From the NCBI GenBank assembly GCA_965199105.1, contig CBDAQO010000002.1:2542001-2606000 (forward strand): DNA of 64,000 bases, given 5' to 3'. This stretch comes from LMUY01 sp965199105. Lineage in GTDB: Bacteria > Pseudomonadota > Alphaproteobacteria > Acetobacterales > Acetobacteraceae. Shown piece after piece: positions 15,656 through 23,345 of the stretch (positions are counted from its first letter, which is position 1; the number at the start of each line of letters is the position of its first letter). A program made the position numbers and the translations under genes. Under the pieces are notes generated by a model. It was not told where the DNA came from and did not search any database. It worked only from the letters and a program-made list of their open reading frames with translations.

Positions 15656-16335
15656 GCGAGACCTCCGAAGCCGATGCCGACTGGCTGGCAGCCGAATACG
15701 TGCTGGGCGTGTTGACCGAGGCGGATATGCGTCTGGCCGAAGCCCGTCGCGCCACCGACCCGGCGTTTGCCGCCGACCTCGACTTTTGGCAGCAGCGGCT
15801 CAGCCCGCTCGCTACCCTGGTGCCGCCGGTGCAGCCGCCCGCCTCGCTCTGGCCGCGTCTGGCGCTGGCTGCGGGCATCGGCTCCAAGGCCGGGCGGCGC
15901 CCCCTCCTCTGGCAGGGCGCCACCGCCGTCTCGCTGTTGGTCGCCGCCGGCTTGGCGCTGGCGCTGTTCCTGCCCCCGGTGGCGCAAACCAGCCGGCTTG
16001 CCGCGGCCCTCGGCCCGATCAACAACCCGGCCCGCTTCCTGGTGGATGCCCGACCGGACGGCTCGCTCGCCGTGACCGACCTCGGCAACCCGTCCGCCCC
16101 CGCCGGCCGTGACTACCAGCTCTGGGCGTTGCCCGCCGGCGCCACCGCCCCGGTCTCGCTCGGCGTGTTGCCGCCCGGCCCGCACACATTGCCGCCGGGG
16201 CACTCGGCGGCCGGCGAGCAGCTCCTGGTCTCGGAAGAGCCCGCCGGCGGCTCGCCCACCGGCGCGCCCACCGGCCCGGTGGTGTTCGGCGGCACGCTCA
16301 CCCCGCTCAACCCGGCTGCAGCACCCGGTCGGTAA
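15652..16335 (+). CDS. anti-sigma factor, RskA-like
   Basis: A 227-aa membrane protein. The N-terminal 80 residues (WLAAEYVLGVLTEADMRLAE, then DFWQQRLSPL) match the sigma-binding helices of RskA-type anti-sigma factors. One membrane helix lies at about residues 86-106 (GATAVSLLVAAGLALALFL), and the periplasmic part holds the beta-rich RskA domain (YQLWALPAG, PVSLGVLPPG). It would hold the ECF sigma factor at the membrane until intramembrane proteolysis releases it (family knowledge). The start is coupled to the sigma gene; its 3' end overlaps the convergent fasciclin gene by 29 bases. Confidence 0.88.
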   Translation: MSETSEADADWLAAEYVLGVLTEADMRLAEARRATDPAFAADLDFWQQRLSPLATLVPPVQPPASLWPRLALAAGIGSKAGRRPLLWQGATAVSLLVAAGLALALFLPPVAQTSRLAAALGPINNPARFLVDARPDGSLAVTDLGNPSAPAGRDYQLWALPAGATAPVSLGVLPPGPHTLPPGHSAAGEQLLVSEEPAGGSPTGAPTGPVVFGGTLTPLNPAAAPGR

Positions 16336-16882
16336 CGAACACGACGCCGTTGGCCTGCTTGGCGTCGTAGACGGTCACGTTCGCCACGCCGTCCCGCGCG
16401 TCCCGCACCATCAGGTTGATCGGGCCGTTGGCGAGCACGGTCAGGGTCCCGTTGTCGGCGGTGTCCAGTTGCGCCTGGCCCTTGCCCGAGCGCAGCAGCA
16501 GGTGCAGCCGGGCGGCGGAGAAATTGCCGGGCACGATCTGCGTCGACAGCAGCGCCACCAGCGCCGCCTTGTTCTCCGGCTTGCTCAGCCGCTCCAGCAT
16601 GCCCGTTGGCAGCGCGGCGAAGGCGGCATTGGTGGGGGCGAACAGCGTGAACGGGCCGTGCGCCGCCAGCGCCTCGGCCAGGCCCGCCTGCCGCAACAGG
16701 CCCACCAGCACGGTGTGGTCGCTGGACTGCTGCAAGTTCTCCATGATGTCACGGTCGGACGCCATCGGGTGGCCGCCCACGATCACCGTGGTGGGGGCCA
16801 CGCCCTTTTGCGCCAGGGCCGGCTGGAGCATGGCGGCGGAGGCGGCTAGCGCCAATGCGACGGTTGCCGCAAGCCGGGTCAA
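16307..16882 (-). CDS. secreted fasciclin (FAS1) domain protein
   Basis: A 191-aa protein. It has a Sec signal peptide (TRLAATVALALAASAAMLQPALA, likely cut after ALA at residue 24) and then one FAS1 domain: HTVLVGLLRQAGLAEAL, GPFTLFAPTNAAFAAL (the most conserved FAS1 stretch), and the C-terminal VNVTVYDAKQANGVVFVTDRVL-like strand pair. Periplasmic or surface adhesion role. Its ATG overlaps the stop of the Hint gene (ATGA), so it is second in a two-gene operon. It faces the ECF sigma/anti-sigma pair, as MPT70/MPT83 neighbour sigK in mycobacteria. Confidence 0.9.
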   Translation of the reverse strand: MTRLAATVALALAASAAMLQPALAQKGVAPTTVIVGGHPMASDRDIMENLQQSSDHTVLVGLLRQAGLAEALAAHGPFTLFAPTNAAFAALPTGMLERLSKPENKAALVALLSTQIVPGNFSAARLHLLLRSGKGQAQLDTADNGTLTVLANGPINLMVRDARDGVANVTVYDAKQANGVVFVTDRVLQPG

Positions 16883-17565
16883 GCGGTGGCCCGCCGGTCG
16901 CTCGCCAGCGCCATGCCCTCGGCAAACAGCACGTCCGACGCTCCGACATCGACCTGGAACAGCTCCACGCCGTCGAGCGCCACCGCCCGGATGGTGCCGC
17001 CATTCACCAGGTTGCGCGCCGGCACCGGGCTCGGCTGCACAAACACCGGGTGGTCGGCCGCCAGGCGCAACGCCCGCCGCGGCACGTCCGGCCCGAGCGC
17101 GCCGGCCTCAATGCGGACGCCGGGCTTGCCCGCGCTGGTGCGTCCGATCCAGCGGATGCGCAGCAGCGCCGGGCCGCGCAGGCCGAGCGCCCAATCGCCC
17201 GGCTGCAGCGCCTCCACCGGCACCTCGCCACGCGCCGTCAACACCAGGGTTCCGGTTGCCAGGCCGGTTTCCGGCTCGCCGACCGGCTGGTCGTCCGCGG
17301 CGTCCGGCCGGTACAGCCCGGTCTGCCCGGCGAGCGGGGCGGGCGGATGGCCGGGCAGGCTGGCCTGCAGGGTGATCACGCCCAGTTCCGCCAGGCCGAG
17401 CTGGTCGGCTGCCGCGGCCACGTTTGCCAGGCTGTCCGATTGGAACGGTGGCGCCACCTTCGCCAGCGCCACGACCGTCACCGGGACGGGCAGGGGAGCG
17501 GGAGCCATCGCGGGCTTGCCCACCGGCGGGCGGCTGAAGCTGCGAAACGGAGTGCTGTCGATCAT
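16879..17565 (-). CDS. Hint-domain protein lacking the usual nucleophile
   Basis: A 228-aa protein. An N-terminal half rich in Ala/Val/Pro is followed from about residue 105 by a Hint_2 (Hedgehog/intein-like) domain: TGTLVLTARGEVPVEALQPGDWALGL, LRIRWIGRT and LRLAADHPVFVQP. In most Hint_2 proteins the domain opens with CFxxGT and ends with an H-bearing ...LFHVEL..HDVLLAEG segment; here the Cys is replaced (GLATGT) and the late His positions read LFQVDV and ASDVLFAEG. The autocatalytic chemistry may therefore be lost. It is first in the operon with fasciclin; there is no signal peptide. Confidence 0.75.
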   Translation of the reverse strand: MIDSTPFRSFSRPPVGKPAMAPAPLPVPVTVVALAKVAPPFQSDSLANVAAAADQLGLAELGVITLQASLPGHPPAPLAGQTGLYRPDAADDQPVGEPETGLATGTLVLTARGEVPVEALQPGDWALGLRGPALLRIRWIGRTSAGKPGVRIEAGALGPDVPRRALRLAADHPVFVQPSPVPARNLVNGGTIRAVALDGVELFQVDVGASDVLFAEGMALASDRRATA

Positions 17566-17629
17566 CGCCGCTTCTCTGCGGCCACTGTCAGACCGGGTCA
17601 AGCACGCCCCGTAGCACGACCAGCCGGCC

Positions 17630-18094
17630 TCAATCGACCGCGAACATTCCTTCCACCTCAACCGCCGCGTCCGCCGGCAGCGACGGCACGCCGATGGTGG
17701 AGCGCGCATGCCGCCCCAGTTCGCCGAACACGGCCACCGCCAGGTCGGAGGCGCCGTTCATCACCAGCGCGTGCTGGGTGAACGCCGGGCCGGCCGCGAT
17801 GAAGCCGCCCAGCCGCACCACCCGGGTCACCTGGTCGAGGTCGCCGTCGCACGCGGCGCGGAGTTGCGCCAGGACGTTGACGAAGCACAGCCGCGCCGCG
17901 TCCTGGCCCTGCTCCAGGCTCACTTCGGCGCCCACTTTGCCCGTCACCGCCACCGTGCCGTCCTTGGCCGGGATTTGGCCCGAAACCACCACCAGACCGC
18001 CATGGCGCACGAACGGGACGTAGTTGGCCAGCGGCGCCATCGGCGTCGGCAGCGTGATGCCGAGTTCGGCCAGTCTTGCTTCCACCCGCCCCAT
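17630..18094 (-). CDS. RidA/YjgF family protein
   Basis: A 154-aa protein. It follows the RidA layout of about 150-aa alphaproteobacterial members: N-terminal RLAELGITLPTPMAPLANYVPFV, GLVVVSGQIP, and the C-terminal RSTIGVPSLPADAAVEVEGMFAV. RidA-like proteins hydrolyse reactive enamines/imines or serve as stress chaperones; the Arg that binds substrate carboxylate in RidA is plausibly the Arg of ARSTIGV. The ATG at 18094 is chosen because upstream codons are not RidA-like. It precedes the Hint-fasciclin operon by 64 bases. Confidence 0.9.
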   Translation of the reverse strand: MGRVEARLAELGITLPTPMAPLANYVPFVRHGGLVVVSGQIPAKDGTVAVTGKVGAEVSLEQGQDAARLCFVNVLAQLRAACDGDLDQVTRVVRLGGFIAAGPAFTQHALVMNGASDLAVAVFGELGRHARSTIGVPSLPADAAVEVEGMFAVD

Positions 18095-18102
18095 TATCCG
18101 CC

Positions 18103-19557
18103 CTAACCGACCAGGCGTAGCGGCGTGTGGGCACGGCGGCGAGGCAGGTCGAGTGGCAGCAAGGGGGGTTCCTCCGGTTTGTCGGGCAGGTCCGCGCACG
18201 AGGCGGGGATCAGGCGGCCCAGATAGGTGGCGGCGAGCGAACGCGCAACGTAATCGGGTATGGAACTGGCGCGGTCCACCGCAGCGTCTCCCTCGACGGC
18301 GCCGGCGGGGGTGAACCGGCTATGCGCCAGCGCCTCCACTAGCGCCTCGAGCGGGGTGCCGTGCTGAAGCCCGACGCTGATCGCGCTGGCCAGCGCATCG
18401 GCCAGCCCGCGCACGGTGGCGCCCTCCCGCGGCAGCGCTAGGCCCACTTCGCCCAAGCGCCCATCGGCATACTCGCCGGTGCGCAGGAACACGCGATGGC
18501 CGCCCACCGCCGCCTTCTGGGTGAAGCCCCGTCGGCGCGAGGGCAGTTCCTCGCGCGGCTTACTGGCGGCATCGTGGATCGGCAACGGGGCAGGGCGCGG
18601 CGGCATCTGGTGCAGGAACGGGCTGACCGTCTCGTGCATGGCCGCGTGGTCGGCCGCCACCGCCTGCGGCACCACCGCTTCGCCGGCCAGTGCCGCGGCG
18701 AGGGCCGCATCCAGCGAGATGCCGCGCGCCAATAGCCAGGCGCGGGCGTGCCGGGCCAGGCCGCGCCCGGTCGCGGGGGCAAAAGCGGGCGCGATGCCGC
18801 CGGTCTCCACGCCCAGCAGCGCATCGACCGCGCTTGGCGCCACCACCGCCGACCCGGCGCGGCCGCTGCCCGCGCGCAAGGCCTCGAGCCGCGCTGCCGC
18901 CGCTGCCTCCGCCAGGCCGGGGACGGCGCAGGCGCTGGGTGGGGCTGGCCAGCCGGGGATGGCGGCCAGCAGGTCCAGTTGCGGGCCGGCGAGCGTGGCG
19001 TCCACCCGGGCGCGCAGCACGGCGGCCAGGCAGGCGGCCACGTCCCGCGCCGGCTTGCTGCCGTAATCCAGGCCGAGCGCTGCCAGCAGGCCGGCCAGGT
19101 CGCTGATCGCGATGGCATAGCGCGGTGCGGCGGGGGCCAGCAGGGACAGCGCCGCCGCCGCCGCCACCACCGCCGCGCCGAAGCCGGCCACGTCGAAGCC
19201 AGTCGCCGGGTCGTGGAACGCTGGCAGGTTGAGCACGAAGCCCGGCGCGGCCTCCGGTTCGCCCCGCCACACGCCGGGCGAGGGCGCCGCGCGGCGATGC
19301 AGCAGCAATTCATGCAACTGGTCGGGCAGGGTGGGCCACCCCGCTTCCCGCGCACGGGTGGCAATCGGCTGGATCCAGCCCTGCGCCAGCTCCGGCAGCG
19401 AGACCCGCCCGCCGCCCGGCGCCAGCGCGCACACGGCCGCCGCCGCCTCCTCGTCCCACACGGTGGGCAAGCGCACCAGCCGGAGCGCGGCATCGGCGTC
19501 CCCCGCCGCCGCGATCTCCCGCAGCCGCACCCCGTGCCAAATCCGGTTGGTTTTCAT
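18103..19557 (-). CDS. degenerate NrdJ-like (B12-dependent ribonucleotide reductase-derived) protein with TSCPD domain
   Basis: A 484-aa protein. Its last 140 residues (TQKAAVGGHRVFLRTGEYADG, GEVGLALPREGATVRGLADA, GLQHGTPLEALVEALAHSRFTPAG, IPDYVARSLAATYLGR) align by eye with the TSCPD C-terminal domain of NrdJ. The middle (FDVAGFGAAVVAAAAALSLL, LAGLLAALGLDYGSKPARD) retains the outline of the NrdJ barrel segment with GLGYANLGGLLM...GIPYDS. I find no N-x-C-x-E finger-loop motif and no CGE-type loop, and the chain is far shorter than the 750-1200 aa of real NrdJ. It is probably a non-catalytic paralogue, perhaps regulatory. It precedes ridA by 8 bases on the same strand. Confidence 0.7.
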   Translation of the reverse strand: MKTNRIWHGVRLREIAAAGDADAALRLVRLPTVWDEEAAAAVCALAPGGGRVSLPELAQGWIQPIATRAREAGWPTLPDQLHELLLHRRAAPSPGVWRGEPEAAPGFVLNLPAFHDPATGFDVAGFGAAVVAAAAALSLLAPAAPRYAIAISDLAGLLAALGLDYGSKPARDVAACLAAVLRARVDATLAGPQLDLLAAIPGWPAPPSACAVPGLAEAAAAARLEALRAGSGRAGSAVVAPSAVDALLGVETGGIAPAFAPATGRGLARHARAWLLARGISLDAALAAALAGEAVVPQAVAADHAAMHETVSPFLHQMPPRPAPLPIHDAASKPREELPSRRRGFTQKAAVGGHRVFLRTGEYADGRLGEVGLALPREGATVRGLADALASAISVGLQHGTPLEALVEALAHSRFTPAGAVEGDAAVDRASSIPDYVARSLAATYLGRLIPASCADLPDKPEEPPLLPLDLPRRRAHTPLRLVG

Positions 19558-19686
19558 GCCCAGCACGCTATCGTCCCCGCCGCGACTCGCAAAGCCGTAT
19601 TTTGCGATCAAACCCGTGCGGGACACAAAATGCTGTGGGTAAAACCCGGCGTTGGACCGGGCCGCCGACGCTGCTATAACCCCGCC

Positions 19687-20040
19687 ATGACCATTATGAT
19701 GCGCCTTGTGACCGCACTGACCGGCCGGCTGGTCGGTAAAGACAGCCTGGGCAATGTCTACTACGAGGGGAAGAAGCCGAACCATATCGGCCGCCGCCGC
19801 CGCTGGGTGATGTATGTCGGCGAGGTGGAGGCCAGCACGATCCCGCCGGAATGGCACGCTTGGCTGCACTACACCGTCGACACGCCCATTCCCGAGGCCG
19901 GCCGCCGAGTCTGGCAAAAGCCGCATCTGCCCAACCTCACCGGCACGCCGCTTGGCTACCGTCCGCCGGGCAGCGACTACCTGGGCGGCAATCGGCCCCC
20001 TGCCACCGGCGACTACGAGTCCTGGACGCCCGGGAGCTGA
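19687..20040 (+). CDS. NADH:ubiquinone oxidoreductase accessory subunit, NDUFA12 family
   Basis: A 117-aa protein with the NDUFA12/B17.2 signature: LVGKDSLGNVYYEGKK near residues 15-30, RRRRWVMYVGEVEASTIPPEWHAWLHY in the middle, and PNLTGTPLGYRPPGSDY near the end. It is an accessory subunit or assembly factor of respiratory complex I in alphaproteobacteria and mitochondria. No other complex I gene is nearby, which is usual. It heads a plus-strand run with mlaD (1-base gap) and DUF2155, a typical alphaproteobacterial order. Confidence 0.93.
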   Translation: MTIMMRLVTALTGRLVGKDSLGNVYYEGKKPNHIGRRRRWVMYVGEVEASTIPPEWHAWLHYTVDTPIPEAGRRVWQKPHLPNLTGTPLGYRPPGSDYLGGNRPPATGDYESWTPGS

Positions 20041-20041
20041 C

Positions 20042-20539
20042 ATGGCGCGCCGTTCTGGGAGCGAAATCGCCGCGGGCGCGGTGGTTCTCGTCGTGGCCAT
20101 CGGCTTCCTGTTTTACGCCATCGCCAACACCGGCCGTGCCGAGTTCGGCGGCTACACGCTGCATGCCGCGTTCGACAACATCGGCGGCATCTCGCCTGGC
20201 GCCGACGTGCGGGTCGCCGGGCTGAAGGTCGGCAGCGTCACCGGGCTGCAGATCGACCCCAAGACCTACCAGGCGGTCGCCACCTTCACCGTCCAGGGCG
20301 ACATCAAGCTCTCCACCGACAGCAGCGCTACGATTGCGACCGGCGGACTGCTCGGCGGCAACTTCATCTCCCTCGCACCCGGCGGCGAGAGCAAGATGCT
20401 GGCCAACGGCGACACCGTCACCATCACGCAGTCCGCCGCCAACCTGGAAGACCTGCTGGGCAAGTTCATATTCAACGTCGGCAACCTGGCGACGGCCGCG
20501 CAGAACCAGATGGACCAGTTGAAGAAGGCCCCGCAATGA
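20042..20539 (+). CDS. mlaD: outer-membrane lipid asymmetry protein MlaD (MCE domain)
   Basis: A 165-aa protein. An N-terminal membrane helix (AAGAVVLVVAIGFLFYAIA, residues 11-29) is followed by one MCE/MlaD domain with YTLHAAFDNIGGISPGADVRVAGLKVGSV and GGLLGGNFISLAPGG. MlaD forms the hexameric periplasmic ring of the MlaFEDB phospholipid transporter that returns misplaced lipids from the outer membrane. The ATPase and permease genes are not in this window. It ends with its stop inside the ATG of the next gene. Confidence 0.93.
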   Translation: MARRSGSEIAAGAVVLVVAIGFLFYAIANTGRAEFGGYTLHAAFDNIGGISPGADVRVAGLKVGSVTGLQIDPKTYQAVATFTVQGDIKLSTDSSATIATGGLLGGNFISLAPGGESKMLANGDTVTITQSAANLEDLLGKFIFNVGNLATAAQNQMDQLKKAPQ

Positions 20540-20742
20540 GCAAGCTCACTTGGCCCGGCGTCGACGGCGCCCCGGTCAGTTGCCGCGAGAAGCTGCGCAC
20601 GCTGCAGGACAACCACGACGAACTCGCCGAAATCATGCAGGACGCGTTTGAGGACGCGGTATTGATGGGCGTGGACGCGGCAGCCATGCAGGCCATCCTG
20701 CATCGCCTGGTCGACAGCCTGCAGAGCCCGATCAGCGGGTGA
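20536..20742 (+). CDS. 68-aa hypothetical protein between mlaD and DUF2155
   Basis: A 68-aa, mostly helical acidic protein (RTLQDNHDELAEIMQDAFEDAVLMGVDAAAM...ILHRLVDSL) without signal peptide or membrane helix. It is not recognised. The ATG overlaps the mlaD stop (ATGA) and its own stop overlaps the GTG of the DUF2155 gene (GTGA), so it appears translated as part of the operon, which makes it a real gene despite its size. It could be a small partner of the Mla or complex I assembly proteins; nothing shows this directly. Confidence 0.7.
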   Translation: MSKLTWPGVDGAPVSCREKLRTLQDNHDELAEIMQDAFEDAVLMGVDAAAMQAILHRLVDSLQSPISG

Positions 20743-21110
20743 GCCGGCGCGCTGCCATCGGCCTGGCGCTGGCCCTGCTTCCCCTGGCCGCCGCTGCGCA
20801 ACCCTCCGCCCCCGACCAATGGATCCCGCGCGAGACGGCCGACCTGCAGGTCCTCGACAAGGTGAGCGCCCGCTCCAGCTCCATCACCCTGCGCGTGGGC
20901 CAGGCCGCCGACAACGCCTCGCTGTCCATCTCGCTGCGTGAATGCGTGGTGCGCCCGCCGACCATGGCGCCCGATTCCGCTGCCTTCCTCGACATCAGCG
21001 ACAGCCGGCCCGGCGCGCCTGGCTTCCACGGCTGGCTGTTCAGCAACGAACCCGCGCTCTCCATGTTCGAGCACCCGATCTACGACATCCACCTGGTTGC
21101 CTGCCACTGA
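20739..21110 (+). CDS. DUF2155 family periplasmic protein
   Basis: A 123-aa protein. It has a signal peptide (RRAAIGLALALLPLAAAA, cleavage near residue 21) followed by the DUF2155 core: ETADLQVLDKVSARSSSITLRVGQ, LSISLRECVVRPP, DSAAFLDISD, GWLFSNEPALSMFEHPIYDIHLVAC. The two cysteines in this family (in LRECVV and LVAC) may form a disulfide. Function is unknown. In alphaproteobacteria it commonly sits beside the NDUFA12 gene, as here. The GTG start is coupled to the upstream stop. Confidence 0.9.
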   Translation: MSRRAAIGLALALLPLAAAAQPSAPDQWIPRETADLQVLDKVSARSSSITLRVGQAADNASLSISLRECVVRPPTMAPDSAAFLDISDSRPGAPGFHGWLFSNEPALSMFEHPIYDIHLVACH

Positions 21111-21841
21111 TGCCCGACGCGCTGCCAGAGTTCGCGCGCTCCGCCCTGCTGCTGGACTTGGACGGCACGCTGCTCGAGCTCGCCGCCACGCCGAGCGCGG
21201 TGGTGGTGCCGCCGGAGCTGCCCGCCACGCTCGAGCGGCTGCGCGAGGCCCTGGGCGGCGCGTTGGCCGTCATCACCGGCCGCCCTGTGGAGCAGATCGA
21301 CGCGCTGTTCCCTGGCATCGTTCCGGTGGTAGCGGGGGAGCATGGCGGCGCGCTTCGCCCCAGCCCGGCGGCCGCGCTGCTGCGCCCAGACCTGCCCGCG
21401 CCGCCCGCCGCGTGGCTCAGCACCGCGGAGGCCTTCGTGGCGGCCCATCCCGGCACCCTGCTGGAGCGCAAGCCACGCGGCTTCGTCGTGCACTACCGGC
21501 TCGCGCAAGCCGCCGGGCCCGCTGCGCAGGCTGCGTTGTCCGCCCTGGTGGACAGCCAGGCCGCGGAGTTCCAGCTCGTTGCGGCGCACATGGCCTGGGA
21601 AATCCGCCCGCGCGGCGCCGACAAGGGCGTGGCTGTCGCCGCCATCATGGCGCTGCCGGGCTTTGCCGCGCGGCAGCCCATCTTCATCGGCGACGACGTC
21701 ACCGACCAGGACGGCATGGCGGTGGCGCGGCAACTGGGCGGCGCGGGGCTGTTCGTCCCGGAGGTGTTCGGCACCCCCGGCCAGGTGCGCGCCTGGCTTG
21801 GCGCCAGTTATACAGAGTGGGCGGCGCTGCCTGTGGTGTAG
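21110..21841 (+). CDS. otsB: trehalose-6-phosphate phosphatase OtsB
   Basis: A 243-aa HAD-superfamily phosphatase. Motif I is LLLDLDGTLLELA (residues 14-26, nucleophile Asp), the Ser/Thr motif II is in VITGRPVEQID, and motif IV is FIGDDVTDQDGM near residues 194-205, all as in OtsB. It converts trehalose-6-phosphate to the osmoprotectant trehalose. The synthase otsA is not in the window, so the gene is an orphan or the partner lies elsewhere. The ATG overlaps the DUF2155 stop (TGATG), so it probably shares that transcript. Confidence 0.93.
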   Translation: MPDALPEFARSALLLDLDGTLLELAATPSAVVVPPELPATLERLREALGGALAVITGRPVEQIDALFPGIVPVVAGEHGGALRPSPAAALLRPDLPAPPAAWLSTAEAFVAAHPGTLLERKPRGFVVHYRLAQAAGPAAQAALSALVDSQAAEFQLVAAHMAWEIRPRGADKGVAVAAIMALPGFAARQPIFIGDDVTDQDGMAVARQLGGAGLFVPEVFGTPGQVRAWLGASYTEWAALPVV

Positions 21842-21972
21842 CCGGTTGGTTGGCTGGACGACGGGCATTTCACGGAGGGGTGGGGCCGGACGCGGGTTGT
21901 GGGGTGCGGGTTGAACCCGGGCTTGGGCGAGCCGTTGGCAGTCGTTCGCGATGCCAAAGGAGCGCTTGCAGC

Positions 21973-22857
21973 ATGGCCCAACAAATTCCGGTCGACCCCG
22001 CCGCCGTCTTTGGTGACGCGGAGGAGGGCAACGTCATCGGCTTGCTGCCGGACCTGGCCTATCGCCGCCTCGGCATGGTCAACGTGGTGCTTGCCGGCGA
22101 GCCGACCGCGCCGGCAGTGCTGATCGACGCCGGGCTGCCGGGCACCGCGCCGCTGATCCGGCACGCCTGGGAAAGCCGCTTCGGCCAGGGCAGCAAGCCG
22201 GCCGCGATCGTGCTGACACACGGCCATATCGACCATGTCGGCGCGCTCGAGACCCTGCTCGAGGCCTGGCAAATCCCGGTGTACGCCCACCCAGACGAAA
22301 TCCCCTATTTGGACGGCAGCGCGGCTTATCCGCCGCCAGACACGCATGTCGGCGGCGGCATCATGTCCCGCCTCGCCGGCCTATTCCCGCGCCAACCGAT
22401 CGACGTGCGGCGCTGGCTGCAGGCACTGCCGGCCGACGGCTCCGTCCCGCTGCTGCCGGGCTGGCGCTGGCTGCACACGCCGGGGCACTCGGTGGGGCAC
22501 ATATCGCTGTGGCGCGAGGCCGACCGTGCGCTGGTCGCGGGGGACGCGTTCATCACCACGGCGCAGGAATCCGCCTATGCCGTGGCCACGCAGGAGGCCG
22601 AGCTGCACGGGCCGCCGATGTATTTTACCGCCGATTGGATCGCCGCCGCCCAGTCGGTGCGCGACCTCGCCCGGCTGCAACCCGAACTGGCCGTCACCGG
22701 GCATGGCCGCGCGCTGCACGGGCACGCGCTGCGTACCGCGCTCGAGGCGTTGGCGGGCAATTTCGAGCGGGTCGCGGTGCCGGAAGCCGGACAGTATCTG
22801 CTGCACCCGGCACGCGCCTCCGACGGCTCCGCCTATCCCGCGCCCGGTGAGCGCTAG
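21973..22857 (+). CDS. MBL-fold metallo-hydrolase
   Basis: A 294-aa hydrolase with the metallo-beta-lactamase metal motif THGHIDHVG (residues 79-87), a later metal His in HTPGHSVGH near residues 172-180, the bridging Asp in LVAGDAFI and a final His in VTGHGRAL. The ATG at 21973 is preceded by AAGGAG about 11 bases upstream. It is cytoplasmic and could be a glyoxalase II-like or lactonase-like enzyme; the motifs do not decide. The preceding 131-base gap shows no gene. Its stop overlaps the convergent response-regulator gene by 4 bases. Confidence 0.9.
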   Translation: MAQQIPVDPAAVFGDAEEGNVIGLLPDLAYRRLGMVNVVLAGEPTAPAVLIDAGLPGTAPLIRHAWESRFGQGSKPAAIVLTHGHIDHVGALETLLEAWQIPVYAHPDEIPYLDGSAAYPPPDTHVGGGIMSRLAGLFPRQPIDVRRWLQALPADGSVPLLPGWRWLHTPGHSVGHISLWREADRALVAGDAFITTAQESAYAVATQEAELHGPPMYFTADWIAAAQSVRDLARLQPELAVTGHGRALHGHALRTALEALAGNFERVAVPEAGQYLLHPARASDGSAYPAPGER

Positions 22858-23219
22858 AAGATCGTGCGCATCGCCGCGGTGAGCCGCGAGAGGTCGATCG
22901 GCTTGTTGTAGTGCTGCACGTGAGCGTAGTGCCGCGGCGCGGTTCCTACCTCGTATCCGGTGGTGAAGATGTAGGGGGTGGCCATCGCGTCCAGCACGTC
23001 GGCGACCTCGTAGACGTCTTCACCGACCAAATCGATGTCCAGCAGCGCGCCGTCCACGCCGCGCCCGCTTTGGATCAAACAGAGCGCCTGCTCCACGCTG
23101 GCGGCGGGACCGACCACCACGGCGCCCGCCTGAGCCAGCGCGCGGGCGAGTTCGGCCGCCAAGACATAGACGTCCTCCACCACGAGGATGCGCCGGCCAG
23201 CCAGGTTGCACTTCACCAT
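22854..23219 (-). CDS. single-domain response regulator (CheY-like receiver)
   Basis: A 121-aa receiver domain with nothing after it. The acidic pocket is ILVVEDVYV, the phospho-acceptor Asp is in GALLDIDLVG and the conserved Lys is in HYNKPIDLS. ATG 23219 is preferred because GAAGAGG lies 5 bases upstream; ATG 23234 would add five residues. The switch Thr is in IFTTGYE. No histidine kinase is adjacent, so its partner is unknown; many alphaproteobacterial proteins of this kind are phosphorylated by hybrid kinases such as the one at 46274. Confidence 0.9.
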   Translation of the reverse strand: MVKCNLAGRRILVVEDVYVLAAELARALAQAGAVVVGPAASVEQALCLIQSGRGVDGALLDIDLVGEDVYEVADVLDAMATPYIFTTGYEVGTAPRHYAHVQHYNKPIDLSRLTAAMRTIF

Positions 23220-23345
23220 CCACACCTCTTCCATCGCGTCGGCGGATGCTGGCACCCACCGGCCTCGCAATTTGGCGGGCCGGGCGTCATTGGCCAGACT
23301 TGACAAATGCCTATTTGGCTTCGCAGCAGGCCTCGCGTTCGACCG

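Noticed and set aside
15652..16335. Zinc-binding (ZAS) anti-sigma domain in the RskA-like protein.
   Set aside because: No HxxxCxxC motif is present in the N-terminal region.
21842..21972. Possible small gene between otsB and the MBL-fold gene.
   Set aside because: No open frame with a ribosome-binding site or recognisable product.
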